This document shows positions 16,865 through 26,129 of a DNA stretch of 64,000 nucleotides, one piece after another. The notes beneath the pieces are model-generated. The model ran no database searches. It was not told the DNA's origin and worked only from the letters and a program-made list of their open reading frames with translations. The stretch lies in assembly GCF_001020565.1 (NCBI RefSeq), contig NZ_LDAS01000001.1, positions 3,372,520-3,436,519 on the forward strand, read 5' to 3'. Position 1 is the stretch's first letter. Each line of letters starts with the position of its first letter. This stretch comes from Maribacter thermophilus (GTDB lineage: Bacteria > Bacteroidota > Bacteroidia > Flavobacteriales > Flavobacteriaceae). A program made the position numbers and the translations under genes.

Positions 16865-16927
16865 TTAGATAACGGGGTACTAAGGTATCAAATTGTTACA
16901 TTTATAAAAATATACAGTCATAAAGTT

Positions 16928-17311
16928 ATGAAAAAAACAATTTTTATCACAGCTAGTGTCTTTGGGCTTTTAGCGGTAATACTCGGAGCGTTTGGTGCTC
17001 ATGGGTTGGAAAAAATGGTGACCACAGACGCTGTTGCTACCTTTGAAACGGGTGTACGGTACCAAATGTATCACGCGTTTTTTCTGTTTGTAGTTGGGTT
17101 ATTGCCGGGTCTTTCTAAAAAAACGAGACAAATTGTATATACCTTGGTAGTTATAGGAATAGTCTTGTTCTCATTTTCTATTTATCTTTTGGCTCTAAAC
17201 GATATTACTACATTCGATTTTAAGACCATTGGAATAATTACCCCTATAGGAGGAGTCTTTTTATTAATGTCTTGGGGATATTTGGGCTATCGAGTGTTTA
17301 AGGAGATATAG
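16928..17311 (+). CDS. DUF423 membrane protein
   Basis: 127 residues, four hydrophobic helices. FGLLAVILGAFGAHGL, the following FETGVRYQMYHAFFLFVVGL and the final SWGYLGYRVF are typical of DUF423 (E. coli YgdD). The function of the family is unknown. I start at the ATG at 16928, giving the usual length; an upstream TTG at 16862 lies in the promoter. The stop is 3 bp before the DASS transporter ATG, so the two form an operon. Confidence 0.88.
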   Translation: MKKTIFITASVFGLLAVILGAFGAHGLEKMVTTDAVATFETGVRYQMYHAFFLFVVGLLPGLSKKTRQIVYTLVVIGIVLFSFSIYLLALNDITTFDFKTIGIITPIGGVFLLMSWGYLGYRVFKEI

Positions 17312-17314
17312 ACT

Positions 17315-18784
17315 ATGAGCAAAACAAAGCGGTTGGGGCTGTTTTTGGGGCCTTTTTCATTTATTTTGATACTTCTTTTCTTTCACCCCGAAGGGTTATC
17401 AAAAGAGGCGAACGCTGTATTAGCATCCACTATTTGGATTGCCATTTGGTGGATTACAGAGGCCATACCCATTGCTGTTACCGCACTTTTGCCATTGGTG
17501 TTGTTTCCATTGTCCGGAGGATTGGATCTATCAACGACCTCTAGTTCTTTTGGTCATAAATATGTCTTTTTGTATATGGGGGGCTTTATTATTGCCATCA
17601 CTATAGAAAAATGGAATTTACACAAAAGGATCGCCTTGAATATTATTCACTTTATAGGGGCCGATATTCGCAAAATTATTTTGGGCTTTATGGTCGCTAC
17701 CGCCTTTTTGTCTATGTGGATTTCAAATACCGCAACTTCTGTAATGATGTTGCCAATAGGTTTGGCGATTGTTAAACAGTTAAAGGACAATCCTGAAACC
17801 ATAGCGGACGAGAATCTTCTTTTTGGAAAATCTTTAATGCTTTCAATTGCTTATAGTGCGTCAATCGGTGGTATGGCAACCCTTATAGGTACCCCTCCGA
17901 ACTTGGTTTTGGCCGGGGTGATCTTAGATACCTATGGTTATGAGATTACCTTTATGCAATGGTTTATGTTCGGGTTGCCCATATCTATAATCCTTATTTT
18001 TATTTGTTGGAAATATTTGACCCGATATGCTTTCACTTTTAAGCAGGTAGAGTTTCCGGGAGGTAAAGCTGAAATATCAAGGTTAAAGAACCAACTGGGA
18101 AAAATTTCATACGAGGAGAAAATGATCGGTTTAGTGTTTGGAGCTACTGCTTTTTGCTGGATTACAAGGTCTTTTTTGCTGCAAAAGATATTGCCAGATC
18201 TGGATGATACGATCATTGCTATATTTTTCGCCATTTTAATGTTTTTGATTCCCTCGAAAAATAAAAGGGAGCCATTATTGAAATGGAATGAGGCGGTAAA
18301 ATTACCATGGGGCATTATTTTGCTTTTTGGGGGTGGTATGGCCCTGGCAAAAGGGTTTGATGTGAGCGGTCTTGCGGTTTGGGTCGGTAGTCAAATGACT
18401 TCCCTTTCCGGATTGCCAATTATTTTTTTAGTGCTGATATTGATAGCTTCGGTAAATTTTTTAACCGAGATTACGTCAAACTTAGCGACTACTGCTATGC
18501 TATTGCCGGTATTGGCCCCAATGGCTTTGTCCATAGATGTGCATCCGTTCGTATTAATGGTCGGTGCAGCCGTGGCCGCATCTTGTGCATTTATGCTTCC
18601 GGTCGCAACCCCACCTAATGCAGTGGTGTTCGGTTCCGGTTATCTGCGAATACCCGATATGGTAAAAAAAGGATTGTTAATGAATGTAGTATCTATCCTG
18701 GTGCTTACCTTATTTGTGTATTTTGTGCTGCCAGAATTATGGGGTATTGTAATTAATGGATTTCCTGAAAATCTAAAAAAGTAG
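17315..18784 (+). CDS. DASS/SLC13 family sodium:anion symporter
   Basis: 489 residues, about 11 membrane segments. The two Ser-Asn-Thr-type motifs are visible: SNTATSVMMLPIGLA in the first half and TSNLATTAMLLPVLAPMA in the second. LIGTPPNLVLAGV and MLPVATPPNAVVFGSGYL are further family marks. Such carriers import di- and tricarboxylates or sulfate with Na+. An acid substrate would suit the gluconeogenic pckA downstream, but substrate cannot be predicted safely. Second gene of the DUF423 operon. Confidence 0.92.
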   Translation: MSKTKRLGLFLGPFSFILILLFFHPEGLSKEANAVLASTIWIAIWWITEAIPIAVTALLPLVLFPLSGGLDLSTTSSSFGHKYVFLYMGGFIIAITIEKWNLHKRIALNIIHFIGADIRKIILGFMVATAFLSMWISNTATSVMMLPIGLAIVKQLKDNPETIADENLLFGKSLMLSIAYSASIGGMATLIGTPPNLVLAGVILDTYGYEITFMQWFMFGLPISIILIFICWKYLTRYAFTFKQVEFPGGKAEISRLKNQLGKISYEEKMIGLVFGATAFCWITRSFLLQKILPDLDDTIIAIFFAILMFLIPSKNKREPLLKWNEAVKLPWGIILLFGGGMALAKGFDVSGLAVWVGSQMTSLSGLPIIFLVLILIASVNFLTEITSNLATTAMLLPVLAPMALSIDVHPFVLMVGAAVAASCAFMLPVATPPNAVVFGSGYLRIPDMVKKGLLMNVVSILVLTLFVYFVLPELWGIVINGFPENLKK

Positions 18785-19152
18785 GGCGTAACTATTTCTA
18801 TTAGTTCTATAGAGGCGAAAGTGATTTAAAAAGAAGTAGATATACTTTTTAATGAGTAGATATGTACACCATCGGGTTACATTAAAAAAGGTTTTGCTAC
18901 ATTACAGCAAAGATTACAAAATTAGTGATTTTAGTGTATAAACCGGTATGATTTTTATCAATTTGATAAAAAAATGATATAAAATTATCAATTATTTATT
19001 TATTAAGTTAAATAAGTAGATATTATTTAGTGAATAACCCTTAGTGTGTTTCATATCTTCTGTAATATGGATATTATTTCGTCAATTTCATATTTCTGAG
19101 GGTAGAATGCTTAATTAAGTGTTGATTTTCAGGGCTTGAGCCGTAATTTTTA
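18785..19152 (+). promoter_or_regulatory. Long AT-rich upstream region of pckA with repeated short sites
   Basis: No gene is visible. AGTAGATAT occurs three times (18835-18843, 18855-18863, 19015-19023), the first two exactly 20 bp apart. The inverted repeat described separately lies between them and the promoter. The length and repeats suggest regulator binding ahead of pckA rather than a decayed gene. Confidence 0.4.
18952..18972. repeat. Perfect inverted repeat upstream of pckA
   Basis: TTTTTATCA and TGATAAAAA around ATT. It could be an operator for pckA or an AT-only terminator of the transporter operon. Confidence 0.45.
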
Positions 19153-19160
19153 TAGCTTTG
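19153..19160 (+). promoter_or_regulatory. -7 element (TAGCTTTG) of pckA
   Basis: Exact TAnnTTTG, 20 bases before the ATG at 19181. No good -33 TTTG at the normal distance, which would fit an activator-dependent promoter. Confidence 0.6.
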
Positions 19161-19180
19161 GAGTACAAATAATTAGTCTT

Positions 19181-20797
19181 ATGAATAATTCATCTTCAAA
19201 AGAAAAAATGATTTCATTAAAAAATTACGGTATTGATCATGATAATTTTCATTATCAAGAGAGTCCGGAAGAACTTCAAAAGGCCACTCTAGACTTAGGG
19301 ATGGGCGTAGAAACAAGTAACGGTACCATTGCGGTCAATACTGGAGAGTTTACCGGTAGATCACCTTTGGACCGGTTTATTGTAAAAGATGAAATAACCA
19401 AGGATAAAGTTTGGTGGGGACCTGTTAATATTCCTTTTGAACAGGACAAGTTTAAGGCACTGTACGATAAGGTGATTGACTACCTAAATAAAAAGGAGAT
19501 TTATGTGCGTGATAGTTATGCTTGCGCCGATCCTGAATATAAACTCAATTTAAGGGTTATTACCGAATATCCATGGTCCAACATGTTTGCTTACAATATG
19601 TTCTTAAGACCTACCGAAGAGGAGTTGGAAGACTTTACTCCCGAATGGACGGTTATCAACGCTCCTGGTTTTATGGCAGATGCCAAGATAGATGGTACAA
19701 GGCAACATAATTTTGCCATTCTTAATTTTACCGAAAAAGTGGTTTTGATCGGCGGTACCGGTTATACCGGTGAGATAAAGAAAGGTATATTTTCTGCATT
19801 GAACTTTATTTTGCCCGTTTATAAAGAAACCTTGCCTATGCATTGCTCCGCCAATGTTGGTAAAGAAGGTGATACTGCTATTTTCTTTGGTCTTTCTGGA
19901 ACAGGAAAAACAACTTTATCCACCGATCCAAATAGAAAATTGATAGGAGATGACGAACATGGGTGGACAAGTAGAAATACTGTTTTTAATTTTGAAGGTG
20001 GGTGTTATGCCAAGGTGATCAACCTTTCAGAGGAGCAGGAACCGGAGATTTATGGAGCTATAAAGCCCGGTGCCATATTAGAAAATGTGGTGTTGGACAA
20101 AGATGGTAATGTAGATTATTCAGATACTTCCATTACCCAAAATACAAGAGTTAGTTATCCTATATATCACATAGAAAATATTCAGCAACCATCGATCGGC
20201 AAGAACGTAAAGAACATATTCTTCTTAACAGCGGACGCCTTTGGTGTATTGCCTCCGATATCCAAACTTACACCAAGCCAGGCAGCATATCACTTTATAT
20301 CTGGTTACACGGCAAAAGTCGCGGGTACCGAAGCAGGTGTTGTAGAGCCACAACCTTCTTTTTCTGCTTGTTTTGGAGCACCGTTTATGCCATTGCATCC
20401 TACAAAATATGCGGATATGTTGAGTAAAAAAATGAAAGAGGCCGGAGTAAATGTGTGGCTGGTAAATACCGGTTGGACAGGAGGCCCCTACGGTGTGGGT
20501 ACAAGAATGAAGCTTAAGTATACCAGGGCAATGATCAATGCGGCACTTAGAGGGGACTTAGGGTTGTATTCTTATGATACCTACCATATACACTCTGTTT
20601 TTGGAGTGGCACAACCAAGAGAATGTCCGGGTGTACCAACAAGTGTGTTGAGTCCGAGAGCTACTTGGAACAATGATGAAAAGTATTACACAACTGCCTT
20701 TAAATTGGCAAATGCCTTCCGTGAGAACTTTAAACAATTCGAAGGTTATGCGAATGAGGAGATAAGACGTGGAGGACCACAGCGTTATGGATTTTAG
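19181..20797 (+). CDS. pckA: Phosphoenolpyruvate carboxykinase (ATP)
   Basis: 538 residues. It converts oxaloacetate and ATP to phosphoenolpyruvate, the gateway to gluconeogenesis. Motifs: TGRSPLDRFIVKD, the kinase P-loop FFGLSGTGKTTLS, the metal-binding IGDDEHGW, and GTEAGVVEPQPSFSACFGAPFMP. Length matches bacterial ATP-dependent enzymes (~530-540). I choose the ATG at 19181 because an in-frame TTG at 19136 lies before the -7 element; an ATG at 19208 is also possible. Terminated strongly just downstream. Confidence 0.96.
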   Translation: MNNSSSKEKMISLKNYGIDHDNFHYQESPEELQKATLDLGMGVETSNGTIAVNTGEFTGRSPLDRFIVKDEITKDKVWWGPVNIPFEQDKFKALYDKVIDYLNKKEIYVRDSYACADPEYKLNLRVITEYPWSNMFAYNMFLRPTEEELEDFTPEWTVINAPGFMADAKIDGTRQHNFAILNFTEKVVLIGGTGYTGEIKKGIFSALNFILPVYKETLPMHCSANVGKEGDTAIFFGLSGTGKTTLSTDPNRKLIGDDEHGWTSRNTVFNFEGGCYAKVINLSEEQEPEIYGAIKPGAILENVVLDKDGNVDYSDTSITQNTRVSYPIYHIENIQQPSIGKNVKNIFFLTADAFGVLPPISKLTPSQAAYHFISGYTAKVAGTEAGVVEPQPSFSACFGAPFMPLHPTKYADMLSKKMKEAGVNVWLVNTGWTGGPYGVGTRMKLKYTRAMINAALRGDLGLYSYDTYHIHSVFGVAQPRECPGVPTSVLSPRATWNNDEKYYTTAFKLANAFRENFKQFEGYANEEIRRGGPQRYGF

Positions 20798-20802
20798 ATA
20801 AT

Positions 20803-20837
20803 AAAAAAGGCCTTGCTTTTAGCAAGGCCTTTTTTTT
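20803..20837. terminator. Bidirectional terminator between pckA and hemD-like gene
   Basis: AAAAAAGGCCTTGC pairs with GCAAGGCCTTTTTT around TTTTA, with U-tracts on both strands. Confidence 0.9.
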
Positions 20838-20853
20838 GTCTTACGACCAGATG

Positions 20854-21600
20854 TTATTGTTTGTTTACACTGGTAATATATTTTTGTAATGCCATTGTCA
20901 TAGAAGGCGTTTCTGGTGTTGGGGCTTTAATATCTATTCTTAGGCCAGCTCCGGTAGCTGCTTCAACGGTCGAATTGCCAAAAACGGCTATTCTTGTATC
21001 GTTCTGTTTAAAATCGGGAAAATTGTGCAATAACGACTCTATGCCCGAAGGACTAAAAAATACGAGTATGTCATAATAAACATCACGCAAATCAGAAAGG
21101 TCGCTGATCACTGTTTTATAAAAGATGCCTCGTTTCCAGTTAATGTCCAATTCATCCAAAGTTTTAGGAACTTCTGGTTTTAAGACATCCGATGAAGGAA
21201 GTAAGAATTTTTCATCCTTATATTTTTTGATCAAAGGAACTAAATCTGAAAAAAGTCTTTTACCAACATATATTTTACGTTTTCTGTAAACTACATATTT
21301 CTGAAGATAGTATGCAACAGCTTCACTCTGGCAAAAATATTTCATACTGTCCGGAACCTTAAATCGCATTTCTTCGGCCAATCTGAAAAAATGGTCCACA
21401 GCATTACGGCTAGTAAGGATAATCGCAGTATGTTCTTTTAAATCGATCTTTTGTTGGCGAACACTTTTCGCATCAACACCTTCAACATGAATAAAAGGCC
21501 TAAAGTCAACCTTTACTTTTTCTTTGTCAATAAGCCTGGAATAGGGAGAATTTTCCATTTTTGGCTCAGGTTGAGAGACCAAAATAGTTTTTACTTTCAT
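20854..21600 (-). CDS. hemD: Uroporphyrinogen-III synthase
   Basis: 248 residues. It closes and inverts ring D of hydroxymethylbilane to give uroporphyrinogen III, the branch point to heme and siroheme. HemD sequences are weakly conserved. The two-domain pattern is visible: KTILVSQPEP at the N-terminus, ILTSRNAVDHFF at the first interdomain region, then DILVFFSPSGIESLL and IAVFGNSTVEAATGAGL near the end, which carry the family's S/T-rich signatures. I use the ATG at 21600; a start 20 codons upstream would run into the DUF4271 gene. It follows DUF4271 by 8 bp. Confidence 0.88.
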   Translation of the reverse strand: MKVKTILVSQPEPKMENSPYSRLIDKEKVKVDFRPFIHVEGVDAKSVRQQKIDLKEHTAIILTSRNAVDHFFRLAEEMRFKVPDSMKYFCQSEAVAYYLQKYVVYRKRKIYVGKRLFSDLVPLIKKYKDEKFLLPSSDVLKPEVPKTLDELDINWKRGIFYKTVISDLSDLRDVYYDILVFFSPSGIESLLHNFPDFKQNDTRIAVFGNSTVEAATGAGLRIDIKAPTPETPSMTMALQKYITSVNKQ

Positions 21601-21608
21601 ATGGTACT

Positions 21609-22262
21609 CTATTTTAGAAAGCTTCCCATTATAATTAGGGGTGCAATTTCGAGAGTGCAAAGGTACAAAATAAAATAGAAAAAGTAAGAGGCAATAAATT
21701 TTTGGTGAACTTTAATTACTGTGATCCAGCCGATAATATTTATTATTAAAAATAAGGTTGCGGCTATGTAGATCAAAATAAGGGAATCTTTAAAAACGAA
21801 ACTCAATAAAATATTGGCAATAAACAGTACTAAGCTGCCATAATTTAGATACGAAATTTTTTTGAAAACAAATTCGTTGGTCAAGTTATAGGCATCAAAA
21901 ATAAAGCCGTTTACCAGCTGTAAGGAAATCTTTAAGAACAAAAAAATAAAAAGTGATGCCAGTATAATAATGAAGGTGTATTCATATTCTTTCGTTACTG
22001 GTTTTGTGTAAGCCTTCCACGAAAGAAACAGAAACATAGAAGTATTTATGATTTGAAAAACCATCAGAAGAATATGAAACCAATTGAACAACTTTTCTTT
22101 CTTATTGTACATAAGAATATACTTGTTGTTGAACGGTAAGATCATAAAGTTCAAAAAGCGCGAATAGAATAGGGATTTAGCAGCTATTAACAGTATTAGG
22201 CTACCAAAAATAATAAGGGTGATCCAATCGGCATTCTCCGTTATTCGGGCAATAGGTTCCAT
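21609..22262 (-). CDS. DUF4271 membrane protein
   Basis: 217 residues with about six membrane helices and short charged loops. Pattern and position next to hemD identify it as DUF4271, a Bacteroidota family of unknown function. The conserved-looking YNLTNEFVFKK loop lies in the middle. Its ATG overlaps the stop of the glycosyltransferase gene by one base, so the minus-strand order GT39 - DUF4271 - hemD is one operon. Confidence 0.85.
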   Translation of the reverse strand: MEPIARITENADWITLIIFGSLILLIAAKSLFYSRFLNFMILPFNNKYILMYNKKEKLFNWFHILLMVFQIINTSMFLFLSWKAYTKPVTKEYEYTFIIILASLFIFLFLKISLQLVNGFIFDAYNLTNEFVFKKISYLNYGSLVLFIANILLSFVFKDSLILIYIAATLFLIINIIGWITVIKVHQKFIASYFFYFILYLCTLEIAPLIIMGSFLK

Positions 22263-23932
22263 TATTCTAGCGGTATGGGTTTTCCATTGAGTCCGGAATA
22301 TAGATTATTTTCAGAGATCACGACCCTAATGTAACCAACATTTTCGTTTTTTGGAAAAGGTATTTTTATGTTATAATCGACAGTGTCCTTCGCCTTGAGC
22401 ACGGTAACGTTTGGTTCAGAGGTGCGTGGGTGCACGGGTTTTAAGTTCATAGTGTTCTTATAATGGTCCAAATAGGCGATCGAAAACTTCAATTTAGAGA
22501 GGTCTATGTCAAAATCATAAGGGTTTACCACCTTTAGGGAGTAGTCTTCTTTATTCAATGATATTTTATCTGCATCAAGAACACATTCTAGTTTTCTGTA
22601 AGAATTAAAATTAGAAATGTACTTGCCGCTGTAGGTTTGGCCATTGGCTTTCGTAAAAGAAAAAGTTCCTTTGTTGGTATACTTAGATATGTAAGCCACC
22701 TTTTTACCTCTAACACGCTCTTCTGAGTCATCAATGGAATATTGGTTTTTTCGGTACATTATGTTGTTTAGGGAAAAGGACGGGATACCATTGGAGTAAA
22801 ACTCGTACATGGGCGCATTGCGATATGAGTTTTCGAAAACCACGGGAATATCACCTACTTCTTGGCGAATTTTATTCACCCACTCTTTGTTTCCATGACT
22901 TTCGTAGTAAAAATTGAAAAGCAAGGGTTGGTAAACGAGTCCGGCACGTAAGTAAAGTATTAACACGGCGTTTACAAGCCCCAGCCTTATAATCCATTTT
23001 AAGGACGTTTTATGCTGCAGCATAAAGTTGTAGACGATTACGACCAACGGAATACATATAACAATGATCCATTGTGTCTGCACCCTTCTATTGAAACTAG
23101 AAATAAAGAAGAAAATAATAACACCGTACGTTAAGAACAAAAGCGCTCTTTTAAAAAGATCGGTAGATTTGGTCTTAAACAAGGCATAATAAACAAACGG
23201 AAAGGTAAATCCGAAAATAGAAATTAGGTTTACAAAGAACCCGAGGGTGTATTTTTCAAATTGATATGCATCGTTTGGTCGTTCGTACAGATGGTATTTT
23301 ATACTTACGTAATCGTTCGCGTACAACCAATAAAAGTGAGGGGCGTAACATAAAAGTGCAATCAACACGGATGCCCATGCGTATTTATTCTTAACTAGTT
23401 TTAAATTGGAAAGTAGTACAAATAAGATTACCAATACAGCGTGGTATTTACTGTACATTAAACAGGCCATTAATATACCCAAGACAATGGCCGTGCTCCA
23501 ATCCGATTTTTTTAAGAAGTGTTTGTAGGCCAACAAAAAACAAGAAGTAAAGAACAGTAGAGGGGTGTCGGGCAAAGTAAAGAAACCATAGGCATTTAAT
23601 AATGTCATGGAGAAGGCCAATAAGAAAAAATGAGGTATGTATTGGTTCTTTTTAGGGTTGTCTACCAGTAACCACAGCACTATTAGGTTGGCTGAAGAAA
23701 GTACACAGCTCATAAATCGTACGCCCAGTTCCCCGTTAAAAAATAAACTGCTGATCTTTATGAGCAAGGCGACCATGGGAGGGTGGTCAAAATAACCCCA
23801 AGCCATGTTCTGGCTATAGTACCAATAATAGGCTTCGTCAAAAATTAGTTCTGTGAACGAAGACTGAATTACGTTTAGAATAAAAAAAGCAGCAAGAAAA
23901 TAATAAAATTGCTTGGGAAATTTTTTAGACAT
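22262..23932 (-). CDS. GT39/ArnT-like membrane glycosyltransferase
   Basis: 556 residues. The first ~350 residues hold about ten membrane helices. After the first helix comes ELIFDEAYYWYYSQNMAWG followed by YFDHPPMVA, the first extracytoplasmic loop with the acidic catalytic pair of the GT-C/GT39 fold. The last ~200 residues form a soluble periplasmic domain rich in strands. Family members take sugars from polyprenyl-phosphate donors and attach them to protein or lipid outside the inner membrane. The divergent polyprenol-phosphate mannose synthase would supply a donor. Confidence 0.85.
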   Translation of the reverse strand: MSKKFPKQFYYFLAAFFILNVIQSSFTELIFDEAYYWYYSQNMAWGYFDHPPMVALLIKISSLFFNGELGVRFMSCVLSSANLIVLWLLVDNPKKNQYIPHFFLLAFSMTLLNAYGFFTLPDTPLLFFTSCFLLAYKHFLKKSDWSTAIVLGILMACLMYSKYHAVLVILFVLLSNLKLVKNKYAWASVLIALLCYAPHFYWLYANDYVSIKYHLYERPNDAYQFEKYTLGFFVNLISIFGFTFPFVYYALFKTKSTDLFKRALLFLTYGVIIFFFISSFNRRVQTQWIIVICIPLVVIVYNFMLQHKTSLKWIIRLGLVNAVLILYLRAGLVYQPLLFNFYYESHGNKEWVNKIRQEVGDIPVVFENSYRNAPMYEFYSNGIPSFSLNNIMYRKNQYSIDDSEERVRGKKVAYISKYTNKGTFSFTKANGQTYSGKYISNFNSYRKLECVLDADKISLNKEDYSLKVVNPYDFDIDLSKLKFSIAYLDHYKNTMNLKPVHPRTSEPNVTVLKAKDTVDYNIKIPFPKNENVGYIRVVISENNLYSGLNGKPIPLE

Positions 23933-23950
23933 TCTTGGTATTTATTCGGA

Positions 23951-23958
23951 CAAAATTA
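23951..23958 (-). promoter_or_regulatory. -7 element (TAATTTTG) for the GT39-DUF4271-hemD operon
   Basis: Exact TAnnTTTG on the minus strand, 18 bases before the ATG at 23932. Confidence 0.55.
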
Positions 23959-24035
23959 CAAATTATAGGCATTATCTATTTTTAAAAAAAATCATAAAGC
24001 CTGTAATGACAGTTTTTTCACCATTTTTAAAACAT

Positions 24036-24043
24036 TACTTTTG
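24036..24043 (+). promoter_or_regulatory. -7 element (TACTTTTG) for the mannose synthase-pyrC operon
   Basis: Exact TAnnTTTG, 20 bases before the ATG at 24064; T-run at 24013-24018 as possible -33. Confidence 0.55.
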
Positions 24044-24063
24044 TGAAAATTTAGCTTTCTTCT

Positions 24064-24792
24064 ATGTCCAACAGTGTTGTGATTATTCCTACTTACAATG
24101 AAATTGAGAATATTGATTCGATTGTTAGAGCAGTTTTTCAATTACCCAAGAATTTTCACATATTGGTCGTAGATGACAATTCGCCCGATGGTACCGGTGC
24201 CATAGTCGAAAAATTACAGGAAGAATTTCCCGGACAACTTTTTTTAGAAGTAAGAAAGGAGAAATCGGGTTTGGGAACCGCTTATATTCACGGATTTAAA
24301 TGGGCCATTGAAAAAAAATATGATTATATTTTTGAAATGGACGCAGATTTCTCACATAACCCAACAGATCTTCTTCGTCTATTGAAAGCATGTGAGAACG
24401 GAGCGGACGTTTCCGTGGGGTCCAGGTATAAAAAAGGGGTGAATGTTGTAGATTGGCCACTGCATAGGGTATTGTTGTCATATGGGGCATCTTTTTACGT
24501 AAAAATGATTACTGGTATGCGCGTTCACGATCCTACGGCCGGTTTTGTTTGTTATAGAAGGCACGTTCTAGAGAGTATAAATTTGGATTCGGTGCGTTTT
24601 GTGGGCTATGCATTTCAAATCGAAATGAAGTTCAGGGCATATTTAAAGAAGTATAAAATAGAAGAAGTCTCCATAATATTTAGAGATAGGGTCAAGGGTA
24701 AATCAAAAATGAGTTCCAGTATTATCAGTGAAGCTATTTGGGGTGTCTTGGCGATGAAGTTGCGCAGTCTTTTTCAAAAAAACAAATTTTAG
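24064..24792 (+). CDS. Polyprenol monophosphomannose synthase (GT2)
   Basis: 242 residues, soluble DPM1 type without C-terminal membrane helices. It transfers mannose from GDP-mannose to polyprenyl phosphate at the cytosolic face. Motifs: VVIIPTYNEIENI, VVDDNSPDGTG, the metal-binding FEMDADFSHNP and the acceptor-side GSRYKKGV. The RDRVKGKSKMS segment near the C-terminus is characteristic. First gene of an operon with pyrC (gap 2 bp) and DUF4296 (4-bp overlap). Other polyprenyl-phosphate hexose synthases look similar, so the sugar is probable, not proven. Confidence 0.9.
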   Translation: MSNSVVIIPTYNEIENIDSIVRAVFQLPKNFHILVVDDNSPDGTGAIVEKLQEEFPGQLFLEVRKEKSGLGTAYIHGFKWAIEKKYDYIFEMDADFSHNPTDLLRLLKACENGADVSVGSRYKKGVNVVDWPLHRVLLSYGASFYVKMITGMRVHDPTAGFVCYRRHVLESINLDSVRFVGYAFQIEMKFRAYLKKYKIEEVSIIFRDRVKGKSKMSSSIISEAIWGVLAMKLRSLFQKNKF

Positions 24793-24794
24793 CA

Positions 24795-26129
24795 ATGGGT
24801 AAAATTCTATTAAAAAACGGAAAAGCTGTCAATGAGGGAACTATTGTAGAGACCGATATTCTTTTAGAGGGCGATCATATTTTAAAGATCGATAAAGATA
24901 TTTCCGATGCTTCGGCAACGGTTATAGATATAGAAGGAAAATATATTTTACCAGGTGTTATAGACGATCAGGTCCATTTTAGGGAACCAGGTTTAACCCA
25001 CAAAGGCAATATTGCATCTGAAAGTAGGGCAGCAGTGGCCGGTGGCGTAACCACATTTATGGAGCAGCCCAATACAAATCCGCAAACCACGACCATAGAA
25101 AAATTGGAAGCGAAATTTGCACTGGCAAAAGAGTCGTCGTTTGCCAATTATTCTTTTTTGTTTGGGGGTACCAACGATAATTTGGAAGAATTAAAGCGTT
25201 TAGACAAGAATGCCTGTTCTGGTATAAAACTCTTTTTGGGGTCATCGACCGGAAATATGTTGGTAGACGATGAAGCGGTCATAGAGAATATTTTTAGGAG
25301 TACAGAAATGGTAATTTCTGCACATTGCGAAGATGAGACTACAATTCGTGAGAATTTGGAAAAATATAGATCAAAATACGGTGAAGATATTCCTGTGGAG
25401 TATCACCCGTTGATCCGAAGTGAAGAGGCATGTTACCTGTCCTCGTCCAGGGCTATTGAGTTGGCGAAAAAAACTGGCGCCAGATTACATGTGTTTCATC
25501 TATCTACCGGAAAGGAAACCAATTTGTTCAGAAACGATATTCCGTTGAACGAAAAGAAAATAACGGCAGAAGCCTGTATTCACCATTTATGGTTTTCAGA
25601 CGAGGATTATAAAGACAAGGGTACTTTGATAAAATGGAATCCGGCGGTTAAGACGGCAAATGACAGAGAAATGCTTTGGCAGGCATTATTGGATGATAGA
25701 ATAGATGTGATCGCTACCGATCATGCGCCGCATTTGCTATCGGAAAAAGAAAATGTCTATACCAAGGCACCAAGTGGTGGGCCTTTAGTACAACACGCCC
25801 TGCCAGCTATGCTAGAGAAACATCTGGAAGGAGTGCTGAGTATAGAGAAGATTGTTGAAAAGATGTGCCATAACCCTGCTATATTGTTTCAAATTGAAAA
25901 ACGTGGCTATATAAGAGAAGGGTATTTTGCCGATTTGGCCGTAGTAGATCTACAGGCTCCTTGGATAGTTTCCAAAGACAACATCGCATATAAATGTGGA
26001 TGGTCCCCATTTGAGGGTACTGGTTTTAGATCAAGTGTTAGCCACACTTTTGTGAACGGGCATTTGGCGTATGAAAACGGAACCTATTCAGAAAAGAAAA
26101 ATGCAAAAAGATTAACCTTTACTAGATGA
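24795..26129 (+). CDS. pyrC: Dihydroorotase (Bacteroidota type)
   Basis: 444 residues. It cyclises carbamoyl-aspartate to dihydroorotate in pyrimidine synthesis. GIKLFLGSSTGNML holds the metal-bridging Lys, SAHCEDE and HVFHLSTG the metal His residues, and DVIATDHAPH the catalytic Asp. The first motif is DDQVHFREPG: where most enzymes have His-x-His, residue 59 is Gln and only His61 remains. I recall the same DDQVHFREPG in other Bacteroidota PyrC, so this is probably lineage-typical and active. Start at the ATG at 24795, 2 bp after the preceding stop. Confidence 0.93.
   Translation: MGKILLKNGKAVNEGTIVETDILLEGDHILKIDKDISDASATVIDIEGKYILPGVIDDQVHFREPGLTHKGNIASESRAAVAGGVTTFMEQPNTNPQTTTIEKLEAKFALAKESSFANYSFLFGGTNDNLEELKRLDKNACSGIKLFLGSSTGNMLVDDEAVIENIFRSTEMVISAHCEDETTIRENLEKYRSKYGEDIPVEYHPLIRSEEACYLSSSRAIELAKKTGARLHVFHLSTGKETNLFRNDIPLNEKKITAEACIHHLWFSDEDYKDKGTLIKWNPAVKTANDREMLWQALLDDRIDVIATDHAPHLLSEKENVYTKAPSGGPLVQHALPAMLEKHLEGVLSIEKIVEKMCHNPAILFQIEKRGYIREGYFADLAVVDLQAPWIVSKDNIAYKCGWSPFEGTGFRSSVSHTFVNGHLAYENGTYSEKKNAKRLTFTR

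Noticed and set aside
24738..24794. N-terminal extension of PyrC over the end of the mannose synthase
   Set aside because: The ATG at 24795 starts the normal dihydroorotase N-terminus; the extra residues mirror the upstream gene in another frame.
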